This document shows positions 1 through 7,850 of a stretch of DNA of 13,478 bases, in pieces. The notes under the pieces are model-generated. The model was given only the letters and a program-made list of their open reading frames with translations, searched no databases and was not told where the DNA came from. The translations under genes and the position numbers were made by a program. The DNA comes from Deltaproteobacteria bacterium RIFOXYA12_FULL_61_11. GTDB taxonomy: Bacteria > Bdellovibrionota_F > JAHFAK01 > YA12-FULL-61-11. Position 1 is the first letter of the stretch; each line of letters begins with the position of its first letter. The stretch is taken from positions 1 to 13,478 of the forward strand of contig MGSU01000087.1 in assembly GCA_001799195.1 (NCBI GenBank), in the 5' to 3' direction.

Positions 1-1954
1 CGAAATCGGTCCATGCCACGGAATGTGTGTACCATTGGGTTCCGAAGTCCTCGCCGAGCAGCTCGATCCAGGGTAGTTGTTGGAACCAAGTGGCATAACC
101 GACCGTGGCGGTGACTGCGGAGGCAGGCAGGTCCCGGGAGGTCGTCAGATCGAGACCGTCGACCGCTGCGAGCGACACCTGGATGGAAGTACCGGTAGCC
201 TCGGCGGCTACCCGGGCAATGGCCTGGACGGTCAATGTTTCTCCAGCGGCCAGGGTTTGTCCAATCGCGATAACCAGGGGAGCTCCCGCCTCGTCGAGTA
301 AGGGAGCAGCTCCTGCGGTGTCGGTCAGCACAAGGTGATCGAGCAGCACTGGAGCCCCGCCGTTGTTGACGACGGTTACCGCGATGGGCACGTTGGCGGA
401 CATGGGCAATAATGATGAGGGAAGATTAATGCTGCTGACCAGCAGTCGGCCGGGTTCTAGAAGTTCGAGTTCTGCCTCGACCTCGTCACTGTCGATCACG
501 GCTGTTTCGTCGCCGACGGGATAACCCTCGGCTTTGATCGAGATGTTCACTACGCCGGAGACCTCCCCTGCGGTCGTGTAGCGATAGGTCACCTTGTACT
601 GTTGATCTGGGGCGAGCTTGGCGATGGCTCCTCCATGCAAACCGTCTTCCAGGAGTTGCAAATCCTCGCCTCCGATCAGTTCTAGGGTCGGGATGACCTG
701 CCGGACCTCCTTGGCCCCACGGTTGCGCAGTGTGATGGTCAGTACTAGCTCGGTGCCGAGGCTCAACGCTTCGGGTGCGGCGAGTTCGAGCGCGATGGCT
801 CGCCGCGGGGATAGGATCAGGGTTTCGACCTCGAGCATTTCTGCTGCTTTGATGATCCGGTTGACCAAACGTTCCGGGAAATACCCATCGCGGCTCGCGG
901 TGAGTTCGTACACACCGATTGGGATGTCCTCGAAATGGTAAGAACCGTCCGCGGCCGTCGCGACCGTTTGTTCGACCGTGGTTCCGACCTCTGAGGTTCC
1001 GTTCAAGCTGACTGTGGATTGACCATGAGCGTCGGCATCGTAGCGGACCACTTTGCCGGTCAAGGTGCCGGTGAGCTGTTCGAGCACCACTGCCGGGGTC
1101 GAGGTCGTTCTCTTGGCAGTGACCGCGATCTTCGTGAGAACCTGATCCTCGAACCCATGGCGGTTGAAGGTGAGGTCATAGGTGCCTTCGGGCAGGAAGA
1201 GCAGGATGAAGCGTCCATCTTGGTCGGTGCGTCCCGTGAAGGAGGTGCCCGCGATGTAAACCTCGATCCCGGTGTGCTCCTCGAGTCCAGTGAGGGTTAC
1301 TAACCCCTTTATTGCTCCGGTCTGGGCAAGGGTGAGGGTGGAGAGGTTGACGATATTGCCTGCCACGACCTGGATGTTGTCTTGACGGATGGCCAGGATA
1401 GTGCCCTCTTGGTCTTCGACGTTGCCGACGACGGAGTATTCTCCTGCCTCGATCTCATTGAAGGCATAGATGCCGTTCTCGTCGGTCGTGGTATGGGCGC
1501 GTTCATTGTTTTCCGCATCGAGGAGCAGAATGTCGACCCCGGCAGCAGGCTTGTTCTCCTCAGGGTCCTCGGGAACCAGTAGAAAGGTTGTAGCGAGCGC
1601 GGAAGCCGGTAGTGCTGCTGCGGGTATCGCAGCGGTGGGAATTGCCGAGGCCGGTAAAGCAAGGTTGACGCTTGCTCCGACCGTCATCTGCCCGATCAGG
1701 GCGCCGGTACCTGATTTGCTCAATAAGGCTGAGGAGTTGAAGTAAGAGGTGAGGTCCACACTTTCTTCCTGATGGATAGGGGGGGCCTCGGCAGGGGTTT
1801 CCGGGACAACGGTTTCCGAGGGACCGAGATCCGTTGTATCGGAGGAAGTGTCGGGCAGTACCTCGTCAGGCTTCTCGCCGTTGCTCGAGGAACAGTTCTG
1901 TAGCAACATGAGTACGGCGAGCAGAGAACAGACGAAGTACAAACGTGAGCGCAT
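1..1954 (-). CDS. Exported putative lipoprotein with carboxypeptidase-regulatory-like and CARDB/Ig-like domains (3' end outside window)
   Basis: An open frame of 651 codons runs without a stop to the left edge, so the C-terminus is missing. The N-terminus (MRSRLYFVCSLLAVLMLLQNC) is a signal peptide ending at C21. The lipobox is atypical (Leu-Gln-Asn before Cys), so lipidation is probable rather than certain; Ser at +2 would send it to the outer membrane. After a Ser/Thr/Pro/Glu-rich linker come three carboxypeptidase-regulatory-like beta domains, about residues 82-180, 213-285 and 295-375, each with the D-x-[DN]-G-x-[YF] turn and G-x-Y ending (for example DENGIYAF, DQDGRFIL, AADGSYHF). Two CARDB/Ig-like domains follow, about 384-475 and 485-585. 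Met at 1954 is chosen because AGGAGG (1961-1966 on the complement) lies 6 nt upstream and the hydrophobic segment starts there; in-frame ATGs farther upstream, such as 2026, lack this. It sits about 120 bp downstream of the C25 protease with no terminator between, so co-transcription is likely. A 12-bp palindrome (2009-2020) lies in the gap. Such domains usually serve adhesion or scaffolding; no catalytic motif is visible. Confidence 0.85.
   Translation of the reverse strand, partial: MRSRLYFVCSLLAVLMLLQNCSSSNGEKPDEVLPDTSSDTTDLGPSETVVPETPAEAPPIHQEESVDLTSYFNSSALLSKSGTGALIGQMTVGASVNLALPASAIPTAAIPAAALPASALATTFLLVPEDPEENKPAAGVDILLLDAENNERAHTTTDENGIYAFNEIEAGEYSVVGNVEDQEGTILAIRQDNIQVVAGNIVNLSTLTLAQTGAIKGLVTLTGLEEHTGIEVYIAGTSFTGRTDQDGRFILLFLPEGTYDLTFNRHGFEDQVLTKIAVTAKRTTSTPAVVLEQLTGTLTGKVVRYDADAHGQSTVSLNGTSEVGTTVEQTVATAADGSYHFEDIPIGVYELTASRDGYFPERLVNRIIKAAEMLEVETLILSPRRAIALELAAPEALSLGTELVLTITLRNRGAKEVRQVIPTLELIGGEDLQLLEDGLHGGAIAKLAPDQQYKVTYRYTTAGEVSGVVNISIKAEGYPVGDETAVIDSDEVEAELELLEPGRLLVSSINLPSSLLPMSANVPIAVTVVNNGGAPVLLDHLVLTDTAGAAPLLDEAGAPLVIAIGQTLAAGETLTVQAIARVAAEATGTSIQVSLAAVDGLDLTTSRDLPASAVTATVGYATWFQQLPWIELLGEDFGTQWYTHSVAWTDF
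1598..1657 (-). repeat. Four tandem Ala/Pro-rich pentapeptides
   Basis: Residues 100-119 of the lipoprotein read as four consecutive pentapeptides: LPASA, IPTAA, IPAAA, LPASA (consensus [LI]-P-[AT]-[SA]-A). They interrupt the first carboxypeptidase-regulatory-like domain, between its first strand (GALIGQMTVG) and the usual AGVDILLLDA strand. The codons differ between copies, so the repeat is kept at protein level and is not a recent DNA duplication. An extended hydrophobic loop or linker is likely. Confidence 0.7.
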
Positions 1955-2073
1955 GAGGGGCCTCCTCTCGTGATCGGATCGTTGTAGGAGTGTGCGGGTG
2001 ATGGACGTTCGGTTCACCGAGTTCATAGAAACCGCATCTGAGTTGCGCATGGCAGGAAAACGCACGCTGGCCC

Positions 2074-5000
2074 TTATTCGATCACATGCAGGAGTATGGG
2101 GAGGATAATCTTGCCATGGTCCGGGTCATTGCTGCGCAGGACGAGTTGAGCAGCGTGATCGCCGGGCTCGAGGTCCCGGGCATCGAACGCGAGCAGGAGT
2201 TCCATTTCCTGTCCCGTCGGGAGTTTCGCCGTCTTCGGAGAGTATCCCAACCATTCCACCTTGCGGCGTATCCGTGCTGCGACTCCGGCAAGATTGGCTT
2301 TCGGCCGGTAGTACACCAACAGACCCGTGATCGCTTGTTTGTCTTGAATGCCGGCGACCATCAAGGTGATGCTGTCGGTGCGTTGGTAGCGGAAGTCGAT
2401 ATGTCCGCTGGGGTACAGCACGACCTGGAAGGTTGCCCGGTACTTGTCGGCCGAGCCGATCCAGACGTCCTGGTATTGCACGATGAAGCGTTCGGCGTTG
2501 CCGTGGTAATAGACCGCGCTATCTGATCCGATGGTCAGGTTTTGCCAGAGCGGAGCAATCAATTCGCTCAGATTTTTGTAAGCATAGGGGATTTTGAAGC
2601 CATAGTTGGTGCTGTCGCTGATCGGGGCAAAGGTCAACAGTCCATTGCTGACCGCATGAACGGCAGTGTGCACAGCGGAGTAGTATGGGAAGGGGAAAGG
2701 CAAGGCCAGCGGGTCGCTGTAGCCGTCGTCGGTACCAGGCCGGTTGCTGACCGGGTGCCAGGTCGCGATAGCGGTGCCGAACGAGGAGATGTCTTCCCAG
2801 ACGAAAGCCGGTCCCTTGGGGTCATTGCTATCGCGGAAGGTGTAGCCCGCGTCGTCAGGGCCTCCGGCATCGCGATCTCGCAGGAGTTGGTGGCTCAGAC
2901 CGAGGTCCAGGATGCCGAGACCGCTGTTGCGCACGACGAGGGTGGCTTTACCAATCGAACCCGCCTGGAGAGTGAGTTCTACCGAGGTCTGGTCGAGTTC
3001 CAGGGCAGGAGCTGCTTGGACGACGATCGAGAGTTCCTGGTTCCAGGACAACCCGTCTTCGGCAGAGAAGGTCAGCCGCAGCGTAGCTTCGTACCCGTCG
3101 GGGGTCTCGGGTGCGATAGCCAGTAAGAAGCCATTGACCGGTCGGGCATCGCCGGGGTTCAGGTCGCCGATGCCGAGCATGGGGAGTTCGAGATTCAGAT
3201 AGCGGTCACCGAGCGTCAGCCGGGCCGAGACTGCTTGGACTGCTGCTTTGCCGAAGTTGTTGACCGTCATGGCCAGGGATACTTTTTCCCCGGCCTCGGG
3301 TATGCCATCCCCGTCACCGTGGGCTGTGTCGTCATAGCGCACAGAGGTGGCCGAAACAAAGGCTGCTCCGGTTGCGCTGGGGCGGATGACCGATCGATAG
3401 GGGAAGGCATCATGGGCAGAGCCGACCACGGTAATGAGGGTGTTGTCGGTGAGAGGGCGGAACAGGGAAATGGTGGCCCGACCCTGTTCGAGGTGTCCGG
3501 CGCCAATCATCTCGTCGTGCTGGAGCAAGGCAACGTGGGTCCCCGGGAGGTCGGTCTCGATGGTAACCTCGGTGGAGCCGAAGGGGATTTCTGCCGGGTG
3601 GGTGAGCCCCAGTTTCCGGGGATAGCGGGTGCGGAGTTGCATCGAAGGGTCGCCGAACCAATGGAACATCTCGAATTCGACGGTCTTGTATTCCGGCCAT
3701 TTTGCCCAGATGTTCTCACCGGCAACCTTCCCATAGGTCACGATGTGACCGAGGCGGTACTCGGGGGTTGAACCGCCATAGCCTGGGACGAAATCGGGGT
3801 ACACCGCGTCGTAGAATCCTTTGAAGATCATGTCGTTCCAGCCGCTATAGCTGACCCGGGTGGCGGCCACCACGCCGACGGCGCCGCCCTGCGGATTGCG
3901 TTCCCAGGCTTCCGAGAAATGCACTTCTTCGAAGGGGGTGGAATTGTTCTTGTCGGTCTCGTTGTCGAACCAACCGGTCTGACAATTGATGGAGAAGACT
4001 ACCGGAGTTTTCTTGCCATTGTTGATGGAGAGGACATCGGCGACGGTGAATTTCGGATCACCCCAACCCCAGGTTGCGCCGTGGTCGCGGTGATTGAGTA
4101 CGAGACGGCCCTGTTCGATGGCTGCAATGATATCCTCGCGATCACCGTCCCAGGCGAAGTTTGGCCGGCGCAGCTCGTCCGGGATCGGTTCGCCGTTAGC
4201 ATAGGTGCCTTTGTTCCAATACAGGGGATTGACGTCTGGCTCGGTCACATAGATGCGGTCCACTGCCAGACCCTTTTTCTGGAGGTGGGTGCGGGTTTCC
4301 TCCGAGGTGAGGACGAAACGACGTTCGGCGTAACCGTTTCCGGCGTGCTGGAAATAGGCAGCATTGGCCGCGCGGGTGTAATAGCTTTGATCGTCGATGG
4401 GGTCGAATTCGTAGGCCAGGATCTTGTTCACCGAGTGCTCGGCCTGCTCCAAGGTGTCGACCGAAATGCGGCCGTGGGAAATATCGGCGTAGAGATCCTC
4501 GCCGTCGATCGCGGCATAGTAGAGGTCGGTGCCGGTGAGGCCTGGGTTGTAGGGGTGTTTGGTGCGGTAATTGGTCGGCACGAATTCGGAGTCACCCAGC
4601 AGAAGAAGGAAAGAAGGAGCCGGTTGCCAGGTCGAGTAGGCGTTCTTGATATAGGCTACAAGCTGTTCGGCGCTGCGGCCGAGTTGGTCCATGGTCACGA
4701 TGCGGGTACTCAGGCCGAGTAATCGTTTGGCCTTGGCGAGGCGTTTCGCTGCGGGAAGGAAACGATCATCGGTGACGATGAGGTAGTCCGCACCCTCACC
4801 CCCGGAGCGGCGCCAGTCGTACTTGACCCGTTCGAGGCTGTCCCGGTTGACGACGAGGTTGCGATACAACCCGTCGAACCAGGGCGAATAGGTTCGAGTA
4901 TGAAAGAAATGGCCCTGGGAACCTTTGAAAGTGACGCGGACACGGATGGTGGGGTGGGTCACCAGGGTGCGTTCGGCTCCCAGGTATTGCACGGGGAAGA

Positions 5001-5529
5001 AACGTAAAAGGAGTAGATCCAGACCGCGTAGGGTGGTCCTTCCATCGGCCAGCACCGGTGCAGAGGGATAGAGGTTCCGGGAGCTGTAGCTGGCTGGATC
5101 GAAAGCGAAGGGAGGAGTAGGTAGGCCGACCCCGTCGGCGGCGGGTGGTTGGGACGGGTAGACCAGGTAGTCGCCGTACTCTAGGTTTTCCGTTTGCACG
5201 GTGACCTCGACCGAGGCTCCTTTCGGAACGGCCAGGAAGTGGGTATAGGTCGGCAGAGCCGGTTTCCCCGGGTCGATAATCATGCCCTGGTCGGGCATGG
5301 TCACGGTGTGGAAGGTCTGACCGGCAACCTCGAGTTCGTCGAGATAGGCGCCGGGGGAGCGCAGGATTAAACTCACCCCCTGATGATCCTGCCGTTCCAC
5401 CTCGAGGACCGGGGGGGCACTTTCATCACTGCTGCCGAAGGGGAGGAAGGTTGCAGCATGTGATCTTTCAGCGGTGAACAGGGAGAGTAAGATGATAGAG
5501 GTGACAATTGCAAGACCACGGACTATCAT
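2074..5529 (-). CDS. Gingipain-like secreted cysteine protease (peptidase family C25)
   Basis: The 1151-aa product begins with a signal peptide (about residues 1-26, cleavage likely after SHA). Residues 40-240 resemble the gingipain propeptide, with the conserved GKPALPTYTHFLAVPKG stretch. The catalytic domain is about 245-640: ADYLIVTDDRF, FLLLLGDSEFVPT, the His-Gly block RLVLNHRDHG (H483) and the Asn-Cys block VVFSINCQTG (C516). A hydrophobic strand before H-G and before [N]-C is the clan CD signature, and the 33-residue His-Cys spacing matches my recollection of RgpB (H211/C244). An Ig-like C25 C-terminal domain (about 641-715) follows, then a CARDB-like domain (725-835) with a DGDGIPEAGE turn, and finally an Ig-like domain (845-1151) interrupted by a beta-sandwich module (895-1060). 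It lacks a recognisable Bacteroidetes type IX sorting domain. The start has a GAGGGGGAAG ribosome-binding site just upstream on the complement. It likely cleaves proteins outside the cell or at the surface; substrate specificity cannot be read. Confidence 0.92.
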   Translation of the reverse strand: MIVRGLAIVTSIILLSLFTAERSHAATFLPFGSSDESAPPVLEVERQDHQGVSLILRSPGAYLDELEVAGQTFHTVTMPDQGMIIDPGKPALPTYTHFLAVPKGASVEVTVQTENLEYGDYLVYPSQPPAADGVGLPTPPFAFDPASYSSRNLYPSAPVLADGRTTLRGLDLLLLRFFPVQYLGAERTLVTHPTIRVRVTFKGSQGHFFHTRTYSPWFDGLYRNLVVNRDSLERVKYDWRRSGGEGADYLIVTDDRFLPAAKRLAKAKRLLGLSTRIVTMDQLGRSAEQLVAYIKNAYSTWQPAPSFLLLLGDSEFVPTNYRTKHPYNPGLTGTDLYYAAIDGEDLYADISHGRISVDTLEQAEHSVNKILAYEFDPIDDQSYYTRAANAAYFQHAGNGYAERRFVLTSEETRTHLQKKGLAVDRIYVTEPDVNPLYWNKGTYANGEPIPDELRRPNFAWDGDREDIIAAIEQGRLVLNHRDHGATWGWGDPKFTVADVLSINNGKKTPVVFSINCQTGWFDNETDKNNSTPFEEVHFSEAWERNPQGGAVGVVAATRVSYSGWNDMIFKGFYDAVYPDFVPGYGGSTPEYRLGHIVTYGKVAGENIWAKWPEYKTVEFEMFHWFGDPSMQLRTRYPRKLGLTHPAEIPFGSTEVTIETDLPGTHVALLQHDEMIGAGHLEQGRATISLFRPLTDNTLITVVGSAHDAFPYRSVIRPSATGAAFVSATSVRYDDTAHGDGDGIPEAGEKVSLAMTVNNFGKAAVQAVSARLTLGDRYLNLELPMLGIGDLNPGDARPVNGFLLAIAPETPDGYEATLRLTFSAEDGLSWNQELSIVVQAAPALELDQTSVELTLQAGSIGKATLVVRNSGLGILDLGLSHQLLRDRDAGGPDDAGYTFRDSNDPKGPAFVWEDISSFGTAIATWHPVSNRPGTDDGYSDPLALPFPFPYYSAVHTAVHAVSNGLLTFAPISDSTNYGFKIPYAYKNLSELIAPLWQNLTIGSDSAVYYHGNAERFIVQYQDVWIGSADKYRATFQVVLYPSGHIDFRYQRTDSITLMVAGIQDKQAITGLLVYYRPKANLAGVAARIRRKVEWLGYSPKTAKLPTGQEMELLLAFDARDLEPGDHAAQLVLRSNDPDHGKIILPILLHVIE

Positions 5530-5624
5530 GACTTCCCCCTCTTCTATTTTTCATTATCTGTAGGGATCCCGAAGATCATCCACACTTCCCATAGCTCAAT
5601 TATGAGGATTTCGCAACAGGTTCT

Positions 5625-5671
5625 GGAGCGTTGCTCCCCCGGGAGCCCTCCCCTGGGGTTGGGGGGGGCTC
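5625..5671. promoter_or_regulatory. Three overlapping, mutually exclusive stems in the protease leader region
   Basis: Stem A pairs GGAGC (5625-5629) with GCTCC (5633-5637). Stem B pairs GCTCCC (5633-5638) with GGGAGC (5641-5646). Stem C pairs 5643-5653 with 5661-5671 (11 pairs including one G-T, 7-nt loop). A and B share 5633-5637, and B and C share 5643-5646, so forming one excludes its neighbour. No poly-U tract follows on either strand, so this is not a plain intrinsic terminator. It lies about 95-140 nt upstream of the protease start codon, inside the leader if the promoter is in the AT-rich part beyond it. Confidence 0.4.
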
Positions 5672-5724
5672 GAATGGATTGTCTCGTATATTGGGCAGGT
5701 GTCTTGAGAAATGATCACTTCCTG

Positions 5725-5736
5725 ATTGTGAACAAT
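5725..5736. promoter_or_regulatory. Operator-like 12-bp palindrome
   Basis: ATTGT-GA-ACAAT is a perfect 5-bp inverted repeat around a 2-bp centre in the AT-rich half of the divergent promoter region. It is suitably placed for a transcription factor acting on either gene. A palindrome this short can occur by chance in AT-rich DNA, so this is only a candidate. Confidence 0.2.
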
Positions 5737-5825
5737 AAGGAATATATGTGAAAACAGAATATTAATGTTCATTTATTAAGGCATAGCATCTGCAGGGTTC
5801 CCTCAGGGATTTTTACAGGAGACAC

Positions 5826-6476
5826 ATGGAAATGAAATGTTTTTGGGGTTTTGTAGTGTGCTTGTGCAGCGGTTTCGCACTTGGTGCACCTTTACTCGAT
5901 GAGGTAGCCTCGCTTCCCCAACCTGAATTCCGAGAAGAGCTCCGCACTACTAGCTTCGAATTTGTGTATGACCATTGGCATAGTGCTCCCTTGGCTACCA
6001 GAATTTTACCTGAGATACAGGAACTCTTTTCCCTCAATGGGAAGGCCGTCTTTGCTCTGACGTTAGAAACCCGTTGTGAGCAAAGGTCTGCCTTGAATCG
6101 ATCAGTGTATTTGGTCTTTACCGATTTCACCATGGCCCAGCGCGCACTTGAAGAGTTCTTCACCCTCACGAATTATCAAATGGAAGCTTATCGACTTGGT
6201 ACTGAGGCTCTTTTCAAACCGATGAGGATACGATTAGAGACCGCATCTGGTTCCTTCGTTCAGTTTTTCCAGTGGAAGGCTGGACGGCGCTGGATTTTCC
6301 GGGAGAATGAGAAGGGGCTCTTTTCGATCGAGGTAGTCACCTTGCACGACTATCTGGTGTATCCAACCTCGGTGCAACCCTCAAGTCGTATTGATGAGGC
6401 CAAGGGATATTCTTTTTCTTCGATCGATTGCTCGGCAGAAGAGAGCCACCCTCGCTTCGATGCATGGTGCGACTAA
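5826..6476 (+). CDS. Exported protein of unknown function, 216 aa
   Basis: I do not recognise this family. The N-terminus (MEMKCFWGFVVCLCSGFALGAP) is a classical signal peptide with a likely cut after ALG, leaving a mature protein of about 195 residues. The mature part has no membrane segment and looks like a mixed alpha/beta fold, with a basic-aromatic patch (FFQWKAGRRWIF) and three cysteines, two of them close to the C-terminus (SIDCSAEE and the terminal AWCD). AGGAG (5817-5821) sits 4 nt before the ATG; a second in-frame ATG two codons later is a possible alternative start. The gene is divergent from the C25 protease and convergent with RNase D (51-bp gap). Its base composition is noticeably more AT-rich and its codons less biased than its neighbours, which may indicate acquisition or weak expression. 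A periplasmic or secreted location is inferred from the signal peptide only. Confidence 0.75.
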   Translation: MEMKCFWGFVVCLCSGFALGAPLLDEVASLPQPEFREELRTTSFEFVYDHWHSAPLATRILPEIQELFSLNGKAVFALTLETRCEQRSALNRSVYLVFTDFTMAQRALEEFFTLTNYQMEAYRLGTEALFKPMRIRLETASGSFVQFFQWKAGRRWIFRENEKGLFSIEVVTLHDYLVYPTSVQPSSRIDEAKGYSFSSIDCSAEESHPRFDAWCD

Positions 6477-6527
6477 TCAGTTTAACCATGTTGATAATAA
6501 ATATTAAGAGAAAACAATATATTGCTA

Positions 6528-7655
6528 TCAGCCACCCTCTTGTAAATAATCGGTAATGGCCTGACCCAGCAGCCGAGCTCGCCAGCCTTCCAATACCTCG
6601 AGTATCGAAGATTTCTCTTTACGAAGCTCGATCATGGCATGCATCCGGGCGAGGATCCAACTCGGCAGGGCGAGTTCCGGTGCTATTGAGACGCGTTCGC
6701 ATACCACGGCGCGTAGGGTGTGCAGCCAAGCATCTACTCGGTAGTCATGGAAGGTGGCATAGGGCCCTGGCATCATGGCTGGAAACGGCTCAGCGGGCGT
6801 CTGGCGTGCAGCTTCGGTGATCCGGTCGAGCAATTCCTTGCCGCGTCGCCGCACCAGACCTCGAGGCACTCCCTTCATTCCAGCCATGTCCTCGAGATTG
6901 TTCGGCATTCGCCGGGCTAGGGTGAAGAGGAGTTGCGTGCCGGACAGTTCTCTCCGTTCTTGGTCCGGCAGGGTGTGATACCAATGGAGGAGGACTTGGA
7001 GCACAGCCAGACCGGATTGGTCGAGCTGCCAGGCATTCCGGAAATCCTGGAGGGTTAGAATCTGTTGAGGTCTGGTGCGTGCGGTGCAGTATTCTCGCGA
7101 AACCTCATGAAGATATGAGTCTTTGGCACTTTCGCGCAACCGCAGGAGCAGAGCGTCGACTAGGTCTGGGAGGTGTAGCACGTCTTCTGCTGCATAGTTG
7201 AGCATGGAGGGTTGTAAAGGACGGCGAGTGAAGTCATCAACCTGATGTTCTTTACTCGAACGAAGTCCAAGCACGCGGAAGAGAAGATAGGCCAAAGAAA
7301 CTTGGTGCTCCGGGCCGAGCAAGGCCCATGCGATCTGGGTGTCGAACAAGTTCGGAGCTTGCGGTAGTTCCAAGTATTGGCAGAGCAGGGCTACGTCCTG
7401 TTCTCCGGCGTGGAGTACCCACTCGGCTTGGGACAAGGGGCCTGCCAAGGGTTCCAGGTTGTGCAGTCGCTGTACGTCGACGAGGAAGACTTCTTCTCCG
7501 TTGTGGATTTGGAGTAGGCAGAAAATGGTTCGATCCTTCCTCTTGTCGAATTCCGTATCCAAGTAGAGACGGGTACTACCGGTCAAATGTGCGGCGAGAC
7601 GTACCAGTGCCTGGGGTGTATCGACGAGGAGGTAGCTCTGGGGTTTCGAGTCCAT
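6528..7655 (-). CDS. rnd: Ribonuclease D (DEDDy 3'-5' exoribonuclease)
   Basis: The 375-aa length matches the RNase D family. All exonuclease motifs are present: Exo I in LYLDTEFDKRK (D33, E35), Exo II in WVLHAGEQDVALL (D87) followed by NLFDTQIAW, and Exo III in MLNYAAEDVLHL (Y154, D158), which marks the DEDDy subclass. Residues about 205-285 form the first HRDC domain (LQDFRNAWQLDQSGLAVLQ and a basic GLVRRRGKELL helix), and the C-terminal 80 residues fit the second HRDC-like helical domain. In the family the enzyme trims 3' ends of tRNA precursors and other structured RNAs using two metal ions. The ATG is the only reasonable start: an in-frame TAG lies 30-40 nt upstream with no other start codon between, although the ribosome-binding site is weak. 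The gene is divergent from the acidic lipoprotein gene and convergent with the 216-aa exported protein gene; nothing suggests an operon. Confidence 0.95.
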   Translation of the reverse strand: MDSKPQSYLLVDTPQALVRLAAHLTGSTRLYLDTEFDKRKDRTIFCLLQIHNGEEVFLVDVQRLHNLEPLAGPLSQAEWVLHAGEQDVALLCQYLELPQAPNLFDTQIAWALLGPEHQVSLAYLLFRVLGLRSSKEHQVDDFTRRPLQPSMLNYAAEDVLHLPDLVDALLLRLRESAKDSYLHEVSREYCTARTRPQQILTLQDFRNAWQLDQSGLAVLQVLLHWYHTLPDQERRELSGTQLLFTLARRMPNNLEDMAGMKGVPRGLVRRRGKELLDRITEAARQTPAEPFPAMMPGPYATFHDYRVDAWLHTLRAVVCERVSIAPELALPSWILARMHAMIELRKEKSSILEVLEGWRARLLGQAITDYLQEGG

Positions 7656-7751
7656 GTTGCGCTGAAGATGGTCAGCTCGGGTCAGTATCTATCCTGTTCT
7701 GGGGGGGCTGTCCATATCCAAATCAATCAAATATCTTTCTCGACCTGGGTT

Positions 7752-7808
7752 GAGAACAAGAGCCACTGCAGTTGCCTTCGGAAAAATCCTGTTGCACTCT
7801 TTGTTCTC
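7752..7808. promoter_or_regulatory. Long inverted repeat in the promoter region of the acidic lipoprotein gene
   Basis: GAGAACAAGAG (7752-7762) is matched by its reverse complement CTCTT-TGTTCTC (7797-7808), with 8 perfect pairs (GAGAACAA/TTGTTCTC) and three more after a one-base bulge. The spacer is 34 nt. It ends 42 nt before the lipoprotein start codon, inside the 195-bp divergent gap shared with RNase D. It could be a hairpin in the leader or two half-sites for a dimeric regulator. I could not fix a promoter here with confidence. Confidence 0.3.
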
Positions 7809-7850
7809 TCTTGTTAGGCAAAAGCAGCCCGAATAATCACGAGGTACACC

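Larger units (their letters stand above)
5530..5825. other. Divergent intergenic region between the C25 protease and the 216-aa exported protein
   Basis: These 296 bases separate two outward-facing genes and contain no convincing ORF. The part next to the protease holds its ribosome-binding site (GAGGGGGAAG on the complement), a GGGATCCC palindrome (5563-5570) and a cluster of GC-rich stems (5625-5671). The part next to the plus-strand gene (about 5680-5815) is AT-rich and probably carries promoters, although I could not fix a -35/-10 pair on either strand with confidence. AGGAG at 5817-5821 is the ribosome-binding site of the plus-strand gene. Confidence 0.6.

Noticed and set aside
1955-2026. 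Longer N-terminus for the lipoprotein starting at in-frame ATG 2026
   Set aside because: This would put 24 charged residues before the signal peptide and ignores the AGGAGG site located 6 nt before the ATG at 1954.
3919-4722. Plus-strand open frame of 267 codons, and similar ones at 2542-3126 and 3235-3771
   Set aside because: They lie antisense within the C25 protease gene, whose protein has clear catalytic motifs; these frames have no ribosome-binding site and no recognisable motif.
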